From the NCBI GenBank assembly GCA_001443545.1, contig LMAD01000036.1, positions 1-17,410 of the forward strand: a DNA stretch of 17,410 nucleotides, read 5' to 3'. Made by a program: the position numbers and the translations under genes. The notes beneath the pieces were generated by a model. That model was not told the DNA's origin, did no database searches, and saw only the letters and a list, made by a program, of their open reading frames with translations. This document shows positions 6,379 through 13,754 of the stretch, piece by piece. Within the stretch, counting starts at the first letter, position 1; the number at the start of each line of letters is the position of its first letter. This stretch comes from Acidimicrobiaceae bacterium RAAP-2. Its GTDB lineage: Bacteria; Actinomycetota; Acidimicrobiia; Acidimicrobiales; RAAP-2.

Positions 6379-8625
6379 GTGCCATCGGACCATCACCAAC
6401 GCCGCGACCAGCACTTGACGTTGCGTGTCAACGGTCCGACCTCATTATTCCTTCGCGCCTCCGCAAATCCCAATTCATTGACAACGATTGTCTCGATAAT
6501 CGTGGCGATTGCAGTTGCCGCCCCCCTGGTGATCGGCGGCCGCGTCTATCTGCTCGACTGGTCTCTTGGCCCTATTTCCCCCCTCGTCTCGGCGGCGACA
6601 CTCGGATTGAACGGTGGGCTCACCGCCAGCATGGGTGGGTCAATTCTCGCCGCCGTATTGAATTCCCTCGTCGGCGCGGCGATGACGTGGCTGCTGGTCT
6701 TCGCGTTCTTCCCGATTGCGATGCTCGGTGCTGCACGACTAGTTGACGGGACCCAGTGGTCACGCCTGGCCGCCGCGACGCTCTACGCCGTCAATCCGTT
6801 CGTCTTTACCCGACTCTTCGTTGGACACTTGCTACTCCTCATCGGCTACGCACTGCTCCCTTACGCGGTGAAATCAGCACTCCGTTCTCCAACCGCTCCG
6901 AGACTGACCTGGGTCGTTCCGGCTCTCTGGTGGGCTGTGCTCACGTCGCTCAGTCCCCATTTCGCTTGGATCTATGGCGTCGTGATTATCGGTGTCGCGA
7001 TCGTAGCGAAAGGGATCGGCTCACGTGTGCGAACTCTCTGGTTCGCCACCCAAGTCGCCCTGTTCGGGTTGATGAACTGCTATCTCTGGCTCCCTCATAG
7101 CGCCACGTCCTTACCGACCCAGGTAGGTTCCGTGAGTCTGGACCTCTACCGGACGCTTGGCGATCCGAGTCTGGGACTCATTCCCAACGTCCTCGGCCTT
7201 TACGGCTTCTGGCGCCTCGGTCCGGGCCCCGAACTCCCCAAACAAGTGGTCACCGGATGGCCCTACCTCATGGCGGTCATGCTGTTGATCGTGCTCGCAG
7301 GTGCTTTGCACGCCCTGTGGCGACGTTCAAAACTCGATACCGGCTTGTCCCCGACCACGTCAGCCGGCGACGCGACGATACCTGAGGTTCCCTCACCGAC
7401 GGCGACGGCCGAAGAGCCCTCGCGCCGAACACTCGCGTGGTTGCTCGTCTTCATCGGAGTGGCGGGGTTCTTCCTCGCACTCGGTGATCAGGGCCCGACG
7501 GGGCAACTCTTCCTCTGGGCCTACGACCACGTGCCGTTCTTCCCCATCATGCGCGAGCCCCAGAAGTTCCTCATGCTGCTCGCCCTCACCTACGCCGTCT
7601 TCTTCGGCTGGGGCATCGACTACCTGCGTAATTCATCGTCCTTCTTGTTTCGCGGCGGTCAGTTCACCGCGACGTGGCTGCTCGCCCTCGCGCTGCCGCT
7701 GGGGTACACGCCGACGATCTTCTTCGGTCTCGCCCACCAGATCGCCCCGAGTAACGTGCCCTCGTCGTATCAACAAGCCGATACCCGAATGGGCACCGGG
7801 CCGGGGCTCGTCCTTTCGCTGCCCTGGCACCTCTACCTCACCTACCCCTTCACGAACGGCCGCGTCGTCGCCAACATCACCCCGGGTGAGTTCCGACGCG
7901 GCGTGATCGCCGGCGACAACGTCCAATCCGGCAACGTCAACAGCCAGTCCACCTCACCGCGTTCGGCCTACCTCCAGGACCTCTTCAACCTGGCTCCGAC
8001 CACCCACGAGTTTGGTGCTCTGGTCGCCCCCCTCGGCGTCAAGTACGTCGTGGTCTCCAAGACCGTCGACTGGTTGCTCTATGACTGGCTGAACCAACAG
8101 CGCGACCTACGCCTCGTGATGAATACCTCCGCACTCGAGCTCTGGCGCAACCTCGACTACCGCGGCGTCGGCGTACGCGCGAGGGCCCTCAGCCCCGTCA
8201 CCTCGCTCACCCAACTGGTGACGCTCGCCAATGAGGGACGGCTCCGCGGCCGACTACCCGTCTTCGGCACGACGGCCAGTCTGCCCGCGAGTGCACCGTC
8301 GTCACTCAACCGCACGGTCCACCAGATCTCGCCGATCACCTATCGGATCGGTCCCGGCCCCGCGGGCTGGGTTTCGGTCGACGCCGCCTACCAAGAGGGG
8401 TGGTCCTTCAACGGCAGCCCCGCCATCGAGTCAGCGACCGGAACGGTGCTGGTGCACGTCGGAGCGGCCGGTGGCACCCTCACCTTCACGCCGTGGCGAC
8501 TCGTGCGACTGGGCTACGCGATCTCCCTCGGACTCTTCCTGCTGCTCGTCGCCGTCGCCATCATCGGGCGGCGACGAACGCGACGACCTCAACTGCTCGA
8601 CGGGTCCGACCCCAACGGACCGTAA
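6379..8625 (+). CDS. Polytopic membrane protein, GT-C-like glycosyltransferase
   Basis: A 748-residue protein with many hydrophobic segments. The first begins near residue 35 and is followed by an extracytoplasmic loop with an acidic residue (VYLLDWSLGPISP, D60), where GT-C enzymes keep their catalytic Asp/Glu. LFVGHLLLLIGYALLPYAV near 145 and FPIMREPQKFLMLLALTYAV near 400 are typical of large GT-C/YfhO-like proteins. A soluble, probably extracytoplasmic, region covers about 480-715, then one last membrane helix (about 717-736) and an Arg-rich tail. Such enzymes use polyprenyl-phosphate sugars outside the membrane, which fits the DPM1-like domain encoded by the divergent neighbour. The start is GTG at 6379, with a stop in frame at 6367 and AGGA at 6363 a little far upstream; a start further in is possible. 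GC rises along the gene (66/120 at 6361-6480, 83/120 at 8341-8460). Exact activity is unknown. Confidence 0.8.
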   Translation: MPSDHHQRRDQHLTLRVNGPTSLFLRASANPNSLTTIVSIIVAIAVAAPLVIGGRVYLLDWSLGPISPLVSAATLGLNGGLTASMGGSILAAVLNSLVGAAMTWLLVFAFFPIAMLGAARLVDGTQWSRLAAATLYAVNPFVFTRLFVGHLLLLIGYALLPYAVKSALRSPTAPRLTWVVPALWWAVLTSLSPHFAWIYGVVIIGVAIVAKGIGSRVRTLWFATQVALFGLMNCYLWLPHSATSLPTQVGSVSLDLYRTLGDPSLGLIPNVLGLYGFWRLGPGPELPKQVVTGWPYLMAVMLLIVLAGALHALWRRSKLDTGLSPTTSAGDATIPEVPSPTATAEEPSRRTLAWLLVFIGVAGFFLALGDQGPTGQLFLWAYDHVPFFPIMREPQKFLMLLALTYAVFFGWGIDYLRNSSSFLFRGGQFTATWLLALALPLGYTPTIFFGLAHQIAPSNVPSSYQQADTRMGTGPGLVLSLPWHLYLTYPFTNGRVVANITPGEFRRGVIAGDNVQSGNVNSQSTSPRSAYLQDLFNLAPTTHEFGALVAPLGVKYVVVSKTVDWLLYDWLNQQRDLRLVMNTSALELWRNLDYRGVGVRARALSPVTSLTQLVTLANEGRLRGRLPVFGTTASLPASAPSSLNRTVHQISPITYRIGPGPAGWVSVDAAYQEGWSFNGSPAIESATGTVLVHVGAAGGTLTFTPWRLVRLGYAISLGLFLLLVAVAIIGRRRTRRPQLLDGSDPNGP

Positions 8626-8990
8626 CCGGGGGACACGTTCGCGGTCGAATGCGTCATCAAAGAACTGGCATGGTTCCGAAGTAGCCCCTCGCCCTCAAAC
8701 CACGACCGGCGGCTGGCGTCGAGGTGGTCGCTCACGCCACAATCACGACCATAGGGTGGTGCTTCACCAATGCGTCGACAATCCCGGACGTCGCTCGAAT
8801 CGTGAACTGGAATCACATGACTGGTTTCGAGAGGTTCGTAAGGTCTGTAAACCCGTGCGCCGCACCGGTTTTGGCTAACACCCCTCGGTAATTGCGTGGA
8901 CGACGGCGTCGCCAAGCCGAGCGCCATCGATGGTTATAGCGCGGCGCGTTCGGCAACGACGGTACGGCGTTCCATCGTCCCGTTCCGAGT
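8626..8990. other. Intergenic region between convergent genes
   Basis: About 365 bases without a convincing gene on either strand. Frames crossing it are mostly overhangs of antisense frames. The only clear structure is the terminator-like hairpin at 8849-8872. A weaker six-base inverted pair (TGGTCG and CGACCA, near 8730-8752) is also present. Confidence 0.6.
8849..8872. terminator. Likely bidirectional terminator
   Basis: AAACCCGTGC (8849-8858) pairs with GCACCGGTTT (8862-8871) around GCC, with one C-C mismatch. On the plus strand the stem runs into TTTT; on the minus strand it is followed by TTTA. It lies between the convergent membrane-protein and sigma-factor genes, so it can end both transcripts. 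It is some 225 bases past the rightward stop and 120 past the leftward one. Confidence 0.45.
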
Positions 8991-9785
8991 TCAGTCGGCC
9001 AGCCACGGGGCCCTCTCGACGAGCGTCTCGAGACGGCGTCGCATCGCTTCGGGAATCACGCTGTTGGGATCGTGCAGGTCGCCGAGCAGCTCGCGCACCC
9101 CGACCAGGGACGCGTACAGCGGCGGGCAGGTGGCGCAGTGCTCGAGGTGTGATTCGAGGTGACGGCGTTGCTCGACTTCGAGCTCGCCGTCGAGGTAGTC
9201 CGATACCAGGGACCTCGCCTGCGCGCAGCCCAGTACCACGTCTTCGTTGGCCATTCGTCGCTCCTCGGCGCTCGCGAGACTGCTCACGAGCATCATGCGT
9301 CCCCGTCGCAGTCGTTGCTTGGTCGCCGGAACCGACAACTCGAACTGCTCGGCGATCTCGGTGGTCGTCATGCCTTCGGCGTCGTGCAGCACAACGACGC
9401 TTCGGTAGTGCACTGGTACGTGGACCAGTGCTTCCAGTAGTCCCGCGCGGGTCTCGGCGCGCTCGAGCACGACCGACGCGTCCACGCTGAACTGTTCGTC
9501 GCCCCAGCTGCGCTCGACGTCCTCGACGGACAGCTCGTGGCTGGCGTGACGCGAGCGGTCGATCGCTCGGTGGTGGAGGATCTGATGTAACCAAGTCCGC
9601 AGCGACGACTCGCCGCGGAACTGGTCGCGTCGCTCGAGGGCCCGGAGCATCGTGTCCCCGACGAGATCCTCGGCTTCGGCGCCCTCACCGACCAGCCAGC
9701 GCGCGTAGCGGTAGAGCCCGTCGATCTCGGCGGCAACGGCCGAGGCGAACGCGTCGTCGCGCCCGTCAATCGTCGCTTCGACCAT
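8991..9785 (-). CDS. ECF sigma factor with fused zinc anti-sigma domain
   Basis: A 264-residue fusion. Residues 15-80 are sigma region 2 (DGLYRYARWLV, EAEDLVGDTML, SSLRTWLHQILHHRAIDRSR). Residues 112-168 are region 4 (LLEALVHVPVHYRSVVVLHD, then the helix-turn-helix around MTTTEIAEQFELS and TKQRLRRGR). Residues 178-264 are a ZAS-type anti-sigma domain with C187, H213, C217 and C220; HLEHCATC gives the HX3CX2C zinc site. Normally these are two proteins in one operon, the anti-sigma holding the sigma until a redox or stress signal releases it. No membrane segment is present, so sensing would be cytosolic. An internal GAGGAG and ATG at the junction (9252-9266) could also yield a free anti-sigma of 87 residues. 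The ATG at 9785 lies 21 bases after the DUF2892 gene, so they share an operon. Confidence 0.88.
   Translation of the reverse strand: MVEATIDGRDDAFASAVAAEIDGLYRYARWLVGEGAEAEDLVGDTMLRALERRDQFRGESSLRTWLHQILHHRAIDRSRHASHELSVEDVERSWGDEQFSVDASVVLERAETRAGLLEALVHVPVHYRSVVVLHDAEGMTTTEIAEQFELSVPATKQRLRRGRMMLVSSLASAEERRMANEDVVLGCAQARSLVSDYLDGELEVEQRRHLESHLEHCATCPPLYASLVGVRELLGDLHDPNSVIPEAMRRRLETLVERAPWLAD
9252..9266 (-). promoter_or_regulatory. Internal ribosome binding site and ATG for the anti-sigma domain
   Basis: On the minus strand GAGGAG (9266-9261) stands six bases before ATG (9254-9252), in frame with the sigma/anti-sigma fusion. The ATG opens an 87-residue protein beginning MANEDVVLGC, exactly the usual start of a free zinc anti-sigma factor. 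Spacing and strength are better than those of the upstream sigma start, so internal initiation is plausible. The GAGGAG also encodes Glu-Glu, so chance cannot be excluded. Confidence 0.45.
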
Positions 9786-9806
9786 TGCGCGAGACTACCG
9801 CCGAGC

Positions 9807-10040
9807 TCAGTGCGCGCTCGCGCCGTGACGGTGCTGGTCCTTCTCGCCGTTCGTGCTGAGCCCAGTCGCGCTGTAGATCGGGCAGTAGCCGCTCGAGGCC
9901 GTGACGACCATGACGGCCGCGACGATGACGAGCACGATGCCCCAGACGCTTCCGAACCCGGCGATACCGGCGACGACGAGGGCGACGACGGCGATAATGC
10001 CTCGTACGATCTTGTCGGTTGATCCAACGGTCTTGTTCAT
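9807..10040 (-). CDS. DUF2892 (YgaP-type) small membrane protein
   Basis: A 77-residue protein starting MNKTVGSTDKIVRG. It has two hydrophobic segments (about 14-30 and 32-48) followed by GYCPIYSATGLST, the Cys-Pro motif typical of the DUF2892/YgaP transmembrane family (PF11127), and a His-rich hydrophilic tail (DQHRHGASAH). In YgaP this module anchors a rhodanese; here it stands alone, and its function is unknown. The start at 10040 is secured by AAAGGA ending five bases upstream; a longer frame reaching 10247 has no such support. It lies 21 bases before the sigma factor gene and behind an ECF-like promoter, so it may be a target or partner of that sigma factor. Confidence 0.85.
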   Translation of the reverse strand: MNKTVGSTDKIVRGIIAVVALVVAGIAGFGSVWGIVLVIVAAVMVVTASSGYCPIYSATGLSTNGEKDQHRHGASAH

Positions 10041-10066
10041 GATGGTCCTTTCGGTTTCGTACCCCA

Positions 10067-10097
10067 TAGACGCACGAGGGACCGCGAAGGATACAAA
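10067..10097 (-). promoter_or_regulatory. Candidate ECF-type promoter of the DUF2892-sigma unit
   Basis: Reading leftward, TTTGTATCC (10097-10089) is followed after 16 bases by CGTCTA (10072-10067). CGTC-type -10 boxes with spacers near 16 bases are characteristic of ECF sigma promoters. Transcription would start near 10060, about 20 bases before the ATG at 10040 and upstream of its AAAGGA. This suggests autoregulation by the sigma factor encoded in the same unit. The -35 does not match the common GGAAC consensus, so it would be group-specific. Confidence 0.4.
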
Positions 10098-10108
10098 CCG
10101 ATCCCTCG
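10075..10108. promoter_or_regulatory. Inverted repeat around the -35 region
   Basis: CGAGGGA (10075-10081) and TCCCTCG (10102-10108) are exact inverted copies with 20 bases between, centred on the candidate -35 element of the DUF2892-sigma promoter. It could be a regulator site or a leader-free structural coincidence. Confidence 0.3.
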
Positions 10109-10562
10109 GAGTCGTTAGGTCCACCGGTAACACGTCATCCGCGACGGTCCCGGTCGCGAGTCCTCGAACGTCTACTCCCAGCCGCGAACGCCACGCCCCG
10201 ACGGCGGCGAGATGACGCCCAGCGATCGGACGTGCCCGACCCCGCAATGGACGCCTCGGCCCCGGTGACCATCGACACGGTGCTCGCGCCGTCGTTCGGG
10301 GTCGACCCTCGCCGAGTACCGGAGAATCTCGTTGCTGCGCCGGCGTCCCTCCGGGGTATCACCGACTCCCGCGTTGCCGTTGGTCACTCGGTCGAGGTTC
10401 ACGTGCCCGACGTTGGTCCCGGCACCGGTTATCGGGTGCGGGACGAGCCTGAAGCGTGGGAACACGCCACCGAACCTCGGCGTCTCTCCGTGGCTACGAT
10501 TCGCTTGGTGGTGGCGCTACGGGGGTGATGACATGGGGCCAGGTCAGCACTGCACAGGGAAT

Positions 10563-10579
10563 GGCGCCTCGCGGGCGCC
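10563..10579 (+). promoter_or_regulatory. Hairpin abutting the LAL regulator start codon
   Basis: GGCGCC (10563-10568) and GGCGCC (10574-10579) are inverted copies around TCGCG, ending one base before the GTG at 10580. There is no Shine-Dalgarno in the usual window, and the stem occupies its place. It could limit translation, or the transcript may be leaderless. Confidence 0.35.
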
Positions 10580-13372
10580 GTGACCCTCCTCGAGCGCGAG
10601 GGCGCTCAAGCAGCGATCGCCGCGGCGCTCGATCGCGCCGCGGCTGGGGCCAGTGCGACGCTGTTCCTCGTCGGCGAGGCGGGGATCGGCAAGTCCACGC
10701 TGGTCGAGGAGGCCTGTACCCGGGCGCGGTCGCGCGGCTTCGCCCTTCACTACGCGCGATGCGCCGACGTGGAGGCGTCGATCCCGTTCTCCCTCATCGA
10801 GCGCATCTTCGATGGCGCCAGCGCACTGGCGACGCAACCTTCCGCACGGGGAGGTTCGCCGACCGACGTGCTCGCCACCCGCTACGTGGGCCTCGTCGAC
10901 TGGCTCCGTCACGACGCACCCCGACCCCTGCTGATCGCCGTCGACGACCTGCAGTGGTCGGACCCGGACTCCGCGGCCCTGCTCGCGGCGTTGTGTCGAC
11001 GGCTCTCCGGTGTGCCCGTGGCCGTGGTCGCGGCCACGCGACCCTGGCCATCGATCGCATTCGAACACGCGCGTCGACTCATCGACGACGGCCTGGCTTC
11101 CGCCCAGTACCTCCACTCGCTCTCGAAGGACGCGAGCCACGCTCTGCTCGAGGCGCACGGCGGCGGCGAACTGTCGCCAGAACTGACCAGACACGCCCAC
11201 GAGCGCTGCGCGGGGAACCCGTTGCTGCTGAAGGAGGTGGCCGCCGCGTGGGCGCGCGGCGACGATCTGCTCGCCTCGCCCGCGTCGCTCTCGGAGCGGA
11301 TCTTCCTCCCGCGTTTCGCCGGGGTCGGTCCCTCGGCCATGCGCTGGGCGAGAGGGGCTTGCGTCCTCGGCACCCGCTTCCACCCGCTCCTGGTCACCCC
11401 GTTGGTGGGTCAGACCGACCTGGAGGCATCAGCGGCGCTCGAGGCGTTGTGCGACGCGGGGATCGTGCGCGCCACCGGTGACGCCGACGCGGAGTTCGTG
11501 CATCCGCTGCTGCGCGACGCGCTCTACGACGACCTGGCGGTCCCCGTTCGTCAGGGCCTCCACGCCCGGGTCTTCAAGCTGCTTCGTGATCGTGGGGCCC
11601 CCGACGCCGAGATCGCCGTGCACGCGCTCGCCGCCAACCTGCGCGGCGAACCGTCCGCGATCGACGCCGTGGCATCCGCCGCGCGCGCGGCGCTCGGCGC
11701 CGGGGCCGTCGCGACGGCCGTCGATCTGTTCACGGGCGCAATCGATCTGGCGGGCGCGGCGGCGACGTCGGACCTGTGGCTCGAGCTCGGACGAGCCTGC
11801 CTACTGATCGGGCGCGTGGAGCAGGGCGAGCGCGCGACGCGACGGTTCCTCGCCGAGGAGGAACTCGACGGAGCCGGGCGCGTCGCGGGGATGCGCTTGC
11901 TCGCCCAGATCCTCATGACGTCGGCGCGCCAGAACGAGGCGCTCGACTGCTTCGAGGAGGCGTCGAGGCTCGCTGAGGGATTTGACCCGGCGCTCGCCGC
12001 CGAGATCCTCCTCGATTCAACGTTCGTGGGCTGCGTCTACCAGGGCCCGCGCCGAGTGCGCGCCACCACCCGTCGAGCCTTTCAACTGATCGAGGAGTAC
12101 GGCATCGAGAACGGGGGCCTGACGCGGGCGGCGACGAGCGCCGAGTCCTACCTCGCGTGCATCGGCGCCGAGCGCGTCGACGTCGCGGAGATGGCCGGTG
12201 TCCTCGAACGACTCGTGTCACGCCCCGACGTCCACGAGCTGCGCACCTCGTGGAACTGGGACCCCGTGTTCGGCTACGTCCGACTGGCCAAGATCTTCGA
12301 GCGCTTCGACGACGAGCTGCTCGCCTATCCCGTGCTCGAGGACCTGACGAGGCGCCAGGGTTCGACCGTGACCTACCTGTCCTACACGGTCAACCACGCC
12401 GACACCCTCTGGCGGCTCGGCCGACTCGACGACGCCTACCGGTCACTCCACGACGGGATTGCGATGGCCACGATCTTCCCGACCATCGCGCCCTACGCGT
12501 CGATCGGGCTGGCTTACCTCACCCACGAGCTCGGCCGGCGCGAGGAAAGCGCCGCCTGGGCACAGCGGGTTAACGACCTCATGGCCGCCCAGGGCGAAAC
12601 CGCGTACTTGCGCCTCTGGCTGCTCCTCATCGCCTGTCGCGACGCGCTCAGTGACGGCCGCGTCGGCGAAGCGGTGCATTCGGCCGAGCTCGCCGAGGCG
12701 ACCGCCGCGCAGTCGGGAATCCTCGAGCCCTGCGTCGTGCCCTGGCACGGCGCCGCGATTGAGGCCTACGTCGCGGCGGGCCAGCTCGACGCGGCGTGGG
12801 CGCTGGCGACGTCCCTGGACGCGATGGGCGAACGACTGCCCTGCCGCGCCCCCCGGGCCGTGGCAGCCGCGGGACGCGCCAGCGTCCACTGGCGCCGCGG
12901 CGACGTCGAGGCCGCCGAGGCCTGTTACGACGAGGCACTCAGCCACAACGCGGCCGTGGCGATGCCACTCGCCGACGCCGAGACGCGCATCGCCTACGGG
13001 CGCTTCCTTCGCCACACCAGACGCACCACGCGAGCCCGCGTCGCGCTGCACGAAGCACTCGACGTATTGGAGCCGACGGGGGCGGGGCGACTCATCGCCG
13101 TCGCGACCGAGGAGTTGGCCGCCGCGGGGGGACGTCCGTCTCGACGGCGGTACCGTTCATCGACGGAACTGACCGCTCAGGAGTACCGCGTCGCCTCCCT
13201 CGCCGCGACGGGGCTCACCAACAAAGCGATCGCCCAGGCGCTCTTCGTCTCGGCCAAGACCGTCGACCACCATCTGTCGGCCACCTACGCCAAGCTCGGC
13301 ATCCGCTCGCGCCGCGAGCTGATGCGCGACTGGCTCGACGTCGCGCGCGTCAATGACTCAAGTCGTTCCTAA
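10580..13372 (+). CDS. LAL-type ATPase/LuxR transcriptional regulator
   Basis: A 930-residue regulator of the LAL (large ATP-binding LuxR, MalT-like) class, of usual length. The N-terminal AAA/STAND ATPase has Walker A GEAGIGKST (32-40) and Walker B LLIAVDDLQWSD (117-128). A long helical, Ala/Leu/Glu-rich middle (about 330-850) resembles a TPR solenoid that would bind an inducer or partner. The C-terminus (about 863-920) is a LuxR helix-turn-helix: LTAQEYRVASLA, GLTNKAIAQAL, VSAKTVDHHLS, KLGIRSRREL. ATP and ligand binding would drive assembly on target promoters. The GTG start has no good ribosome binding site and abuts a hairpin. The next genes downstream, a small protein and a giant secreted protein, are plausible targets by position only. 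Coding is very GC-rich (52 of 60 bases at 12841-12900). Confidence 0.92.
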   Translation: MTLLEREGAQAAIAAALDRAAAGASATLFLVGEAGIGKSTLVEEACTRARSRGFALHYARCADVEASIPFSLIERIFDGASALATQPSARGGSPTDVLATRYVGLVDWLRHDAPRPLLIAVDDLQWSDPDSAALLAALCRRLSGVPVAVVAATRPWPSIAFEHARRLIDDGLASAQYLHSLSKDASHALLEAHGGGELSPELTRHAHERCAGNPLLLKEVAAAWARGDDLLASPASLSERIFLPRFAGVGPSAMRWARGACVLGTRFHPLLVTPLVGQTDLEASAALEALCDAGIVRATGDADAEFVHPLLRDALYDDLAVPVRQGLHARVFKLLRDRGAPDAEIAVHALAANLRGEPSAIDAVASAARAALGAGAVATAVDLFTGAIDLAGAAATSDLWLELGRACLLIGRVEQGERATRRFLAEEELDGAGRVAGMRLLAQILMTSARQNEALDCFEEASRLAEGFDPALAAEILLDSTFVGCVYQGPRRVRATTRRAFQLIEEYGIENGGLTRAATSAESYLACIGAERVDVAEMAGVLERLVSRPDVHELRTSWNWDPVFGYVRLAKIFERFDDELLAYPVLEDLTRRQGSTVTYLSYTVNHADTLWRLGRLDDAYRSLHDGIAMATIFPTIAPYASIGLAYLTHELGRREESAAWAQRVNDLMAAQGETAYLRLWLLLIACRDALSDGRVGEAVHSAELAEATAAQSGILEPCVVPWHGAAIEAYVAAGQLDAAWALATSLDAMGERLPCRAPRAVAAAGRASVHWRRGDVEAAEACYDEALSHNAAVAMPLADAETRIAYGRFLRHTRRTTRARVALHEALDVLEPTGAGRLIAVATEELAAAGGRPSRRRYRSSTELTAQEYRVASLAATGLTNKAIAQALFVSAKTVDHHLSATYAKLGIRSRRELMRDWLDVARVNDSSRS

Positions 13373-13461
13373 CCGCTCGGTGCCGCGAGGGTAACGATGG
13401 GGCAACCGCCCGATGCCAATCGGCGTCGCGCGTGCCAGGCTCACCACGTGCTGCGTGACGA

Positions 13462-13492
13462 CGCCTCGAGCCAGCGAGCGGGCCACGAGGCG
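13462..13492. terminator. Weak hairpin after the LAL regulator
   Basis: CGCCTCG (13462-13468) and CGAGGCG (13486-13492) can pair across a 17-base loop, about 90 bases past the regulator stop and just before the small gene at 13519. No T-run follows. It may be a partial terminator or a leader structure of the small gene. Confidence 0.22.
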
Positions 13493-13518
13493 ACGACCTC
13501 GACGAGTGGGGGCCAACG

Positions 13519-13722
13519 ATGACGGGTGACACCGTGGTGGTGACCGTGACCATCGAAGCTGGCGAGCCATTCGCTGGCACGCTGCGCGTCGATCCCGATG
13601 AGCCGGGCCTGGTCTTTAGCGGGTGGCTCGGGTTCATGGAGGCGATCGACGTAATGCGGCGCCGCGAGCTCGGTCGAAATATGGGGAGCCTTCCCGATGA
13701 CATCGCGGGTGCTACTTCGTAG
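13519..13722 (+). CDS. Small hypothetical protein, 67 residues
   Basis: Begins MTGDTVVVTVTIEAGEPFAG and contains GWLGFMEAIDVMRRRELG. An N-terminal beta-rich half is followed by an amphipathic helix, with no signal or membrane segment. Codon choice is strongly G/C at third positions, as in the flanking genes. A G-run (13508-13512) lies six bases before the ATG. The alternating beta strands followed by a GWLG-type helix look like small actinobacterial hypotheticals I have seen, but I cannot name a family. It lies between the LAL regulator and the giant secreted protein, 32 bases before the latter, so it may be cotranscribed with it. Confidence 0.6.
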   Translation: MTGDTVVVTVTIEAGEPFAGTLRVDPDEPGLVFSGWLGFMEAIDVMRRRELGRNMGSLPDDIAGATS

Positions 13723-13754
13723 GGTCGGCCGAGACGACAGTTGGGGGGCACGTG

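Larger units (their letters stand above)
10041..10579. other. Divergent intergenic region before the LAL regulator
   Basis: About 540 bases between the leftward DUF2892/sigma unit and the rightward LAL regulator. The first 70 bases hold the DUF2892 ribosome binding site, the ECF-like promoter and an inverted repeat. The rest has overlapping frames on both strands (for example 10232-10528 plus and 10172-10465 minus), but none shows a domain or convincing protein-like composition. A hairpin abuts the regulator start. Confidence 0.55.

Noticed and set aside
6348..6746. 132-codon plus frame at the start of the GT-C-like gene
   Set aside because: It begins with ATG, but the product is Arg/Pro-rich and out of frame with the membrane segments of the 748-residue protein.
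8875..9594. 239-codon minus-strand frame overlapping the sigma factor in another frame
   Set aside because: It is an Arg-rich shadow. The overlapping frame has clear sigma region 2, region 4 and ZAS motifs.
9368..10027. 219-codon minus-strand frame over DUF2892 and the sigma start
   Set aside because: The product is a Ser/Arg/Ala low-complexity shadow of the two recognised genes.
10041..10247. N-terminal extension of the DUF2892 protein to 10247
   Set aside because: The extension has no family similarity and covers the likely promoter; AAAGGA before 10040 decides the shorter start.
10172..10528. Overlapping frames on both strands in the region before the LAL regulator
   Set aside because: Neither has an RBS, a recognisable motif or convincing codon bias; they largely mirror one another.
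10544..11383. 279-codon minus-strand frame opposite the LAL ATPase domain
   Set aside because: It is antisense to Walker A and Walker B motifs and has no domain of its own.
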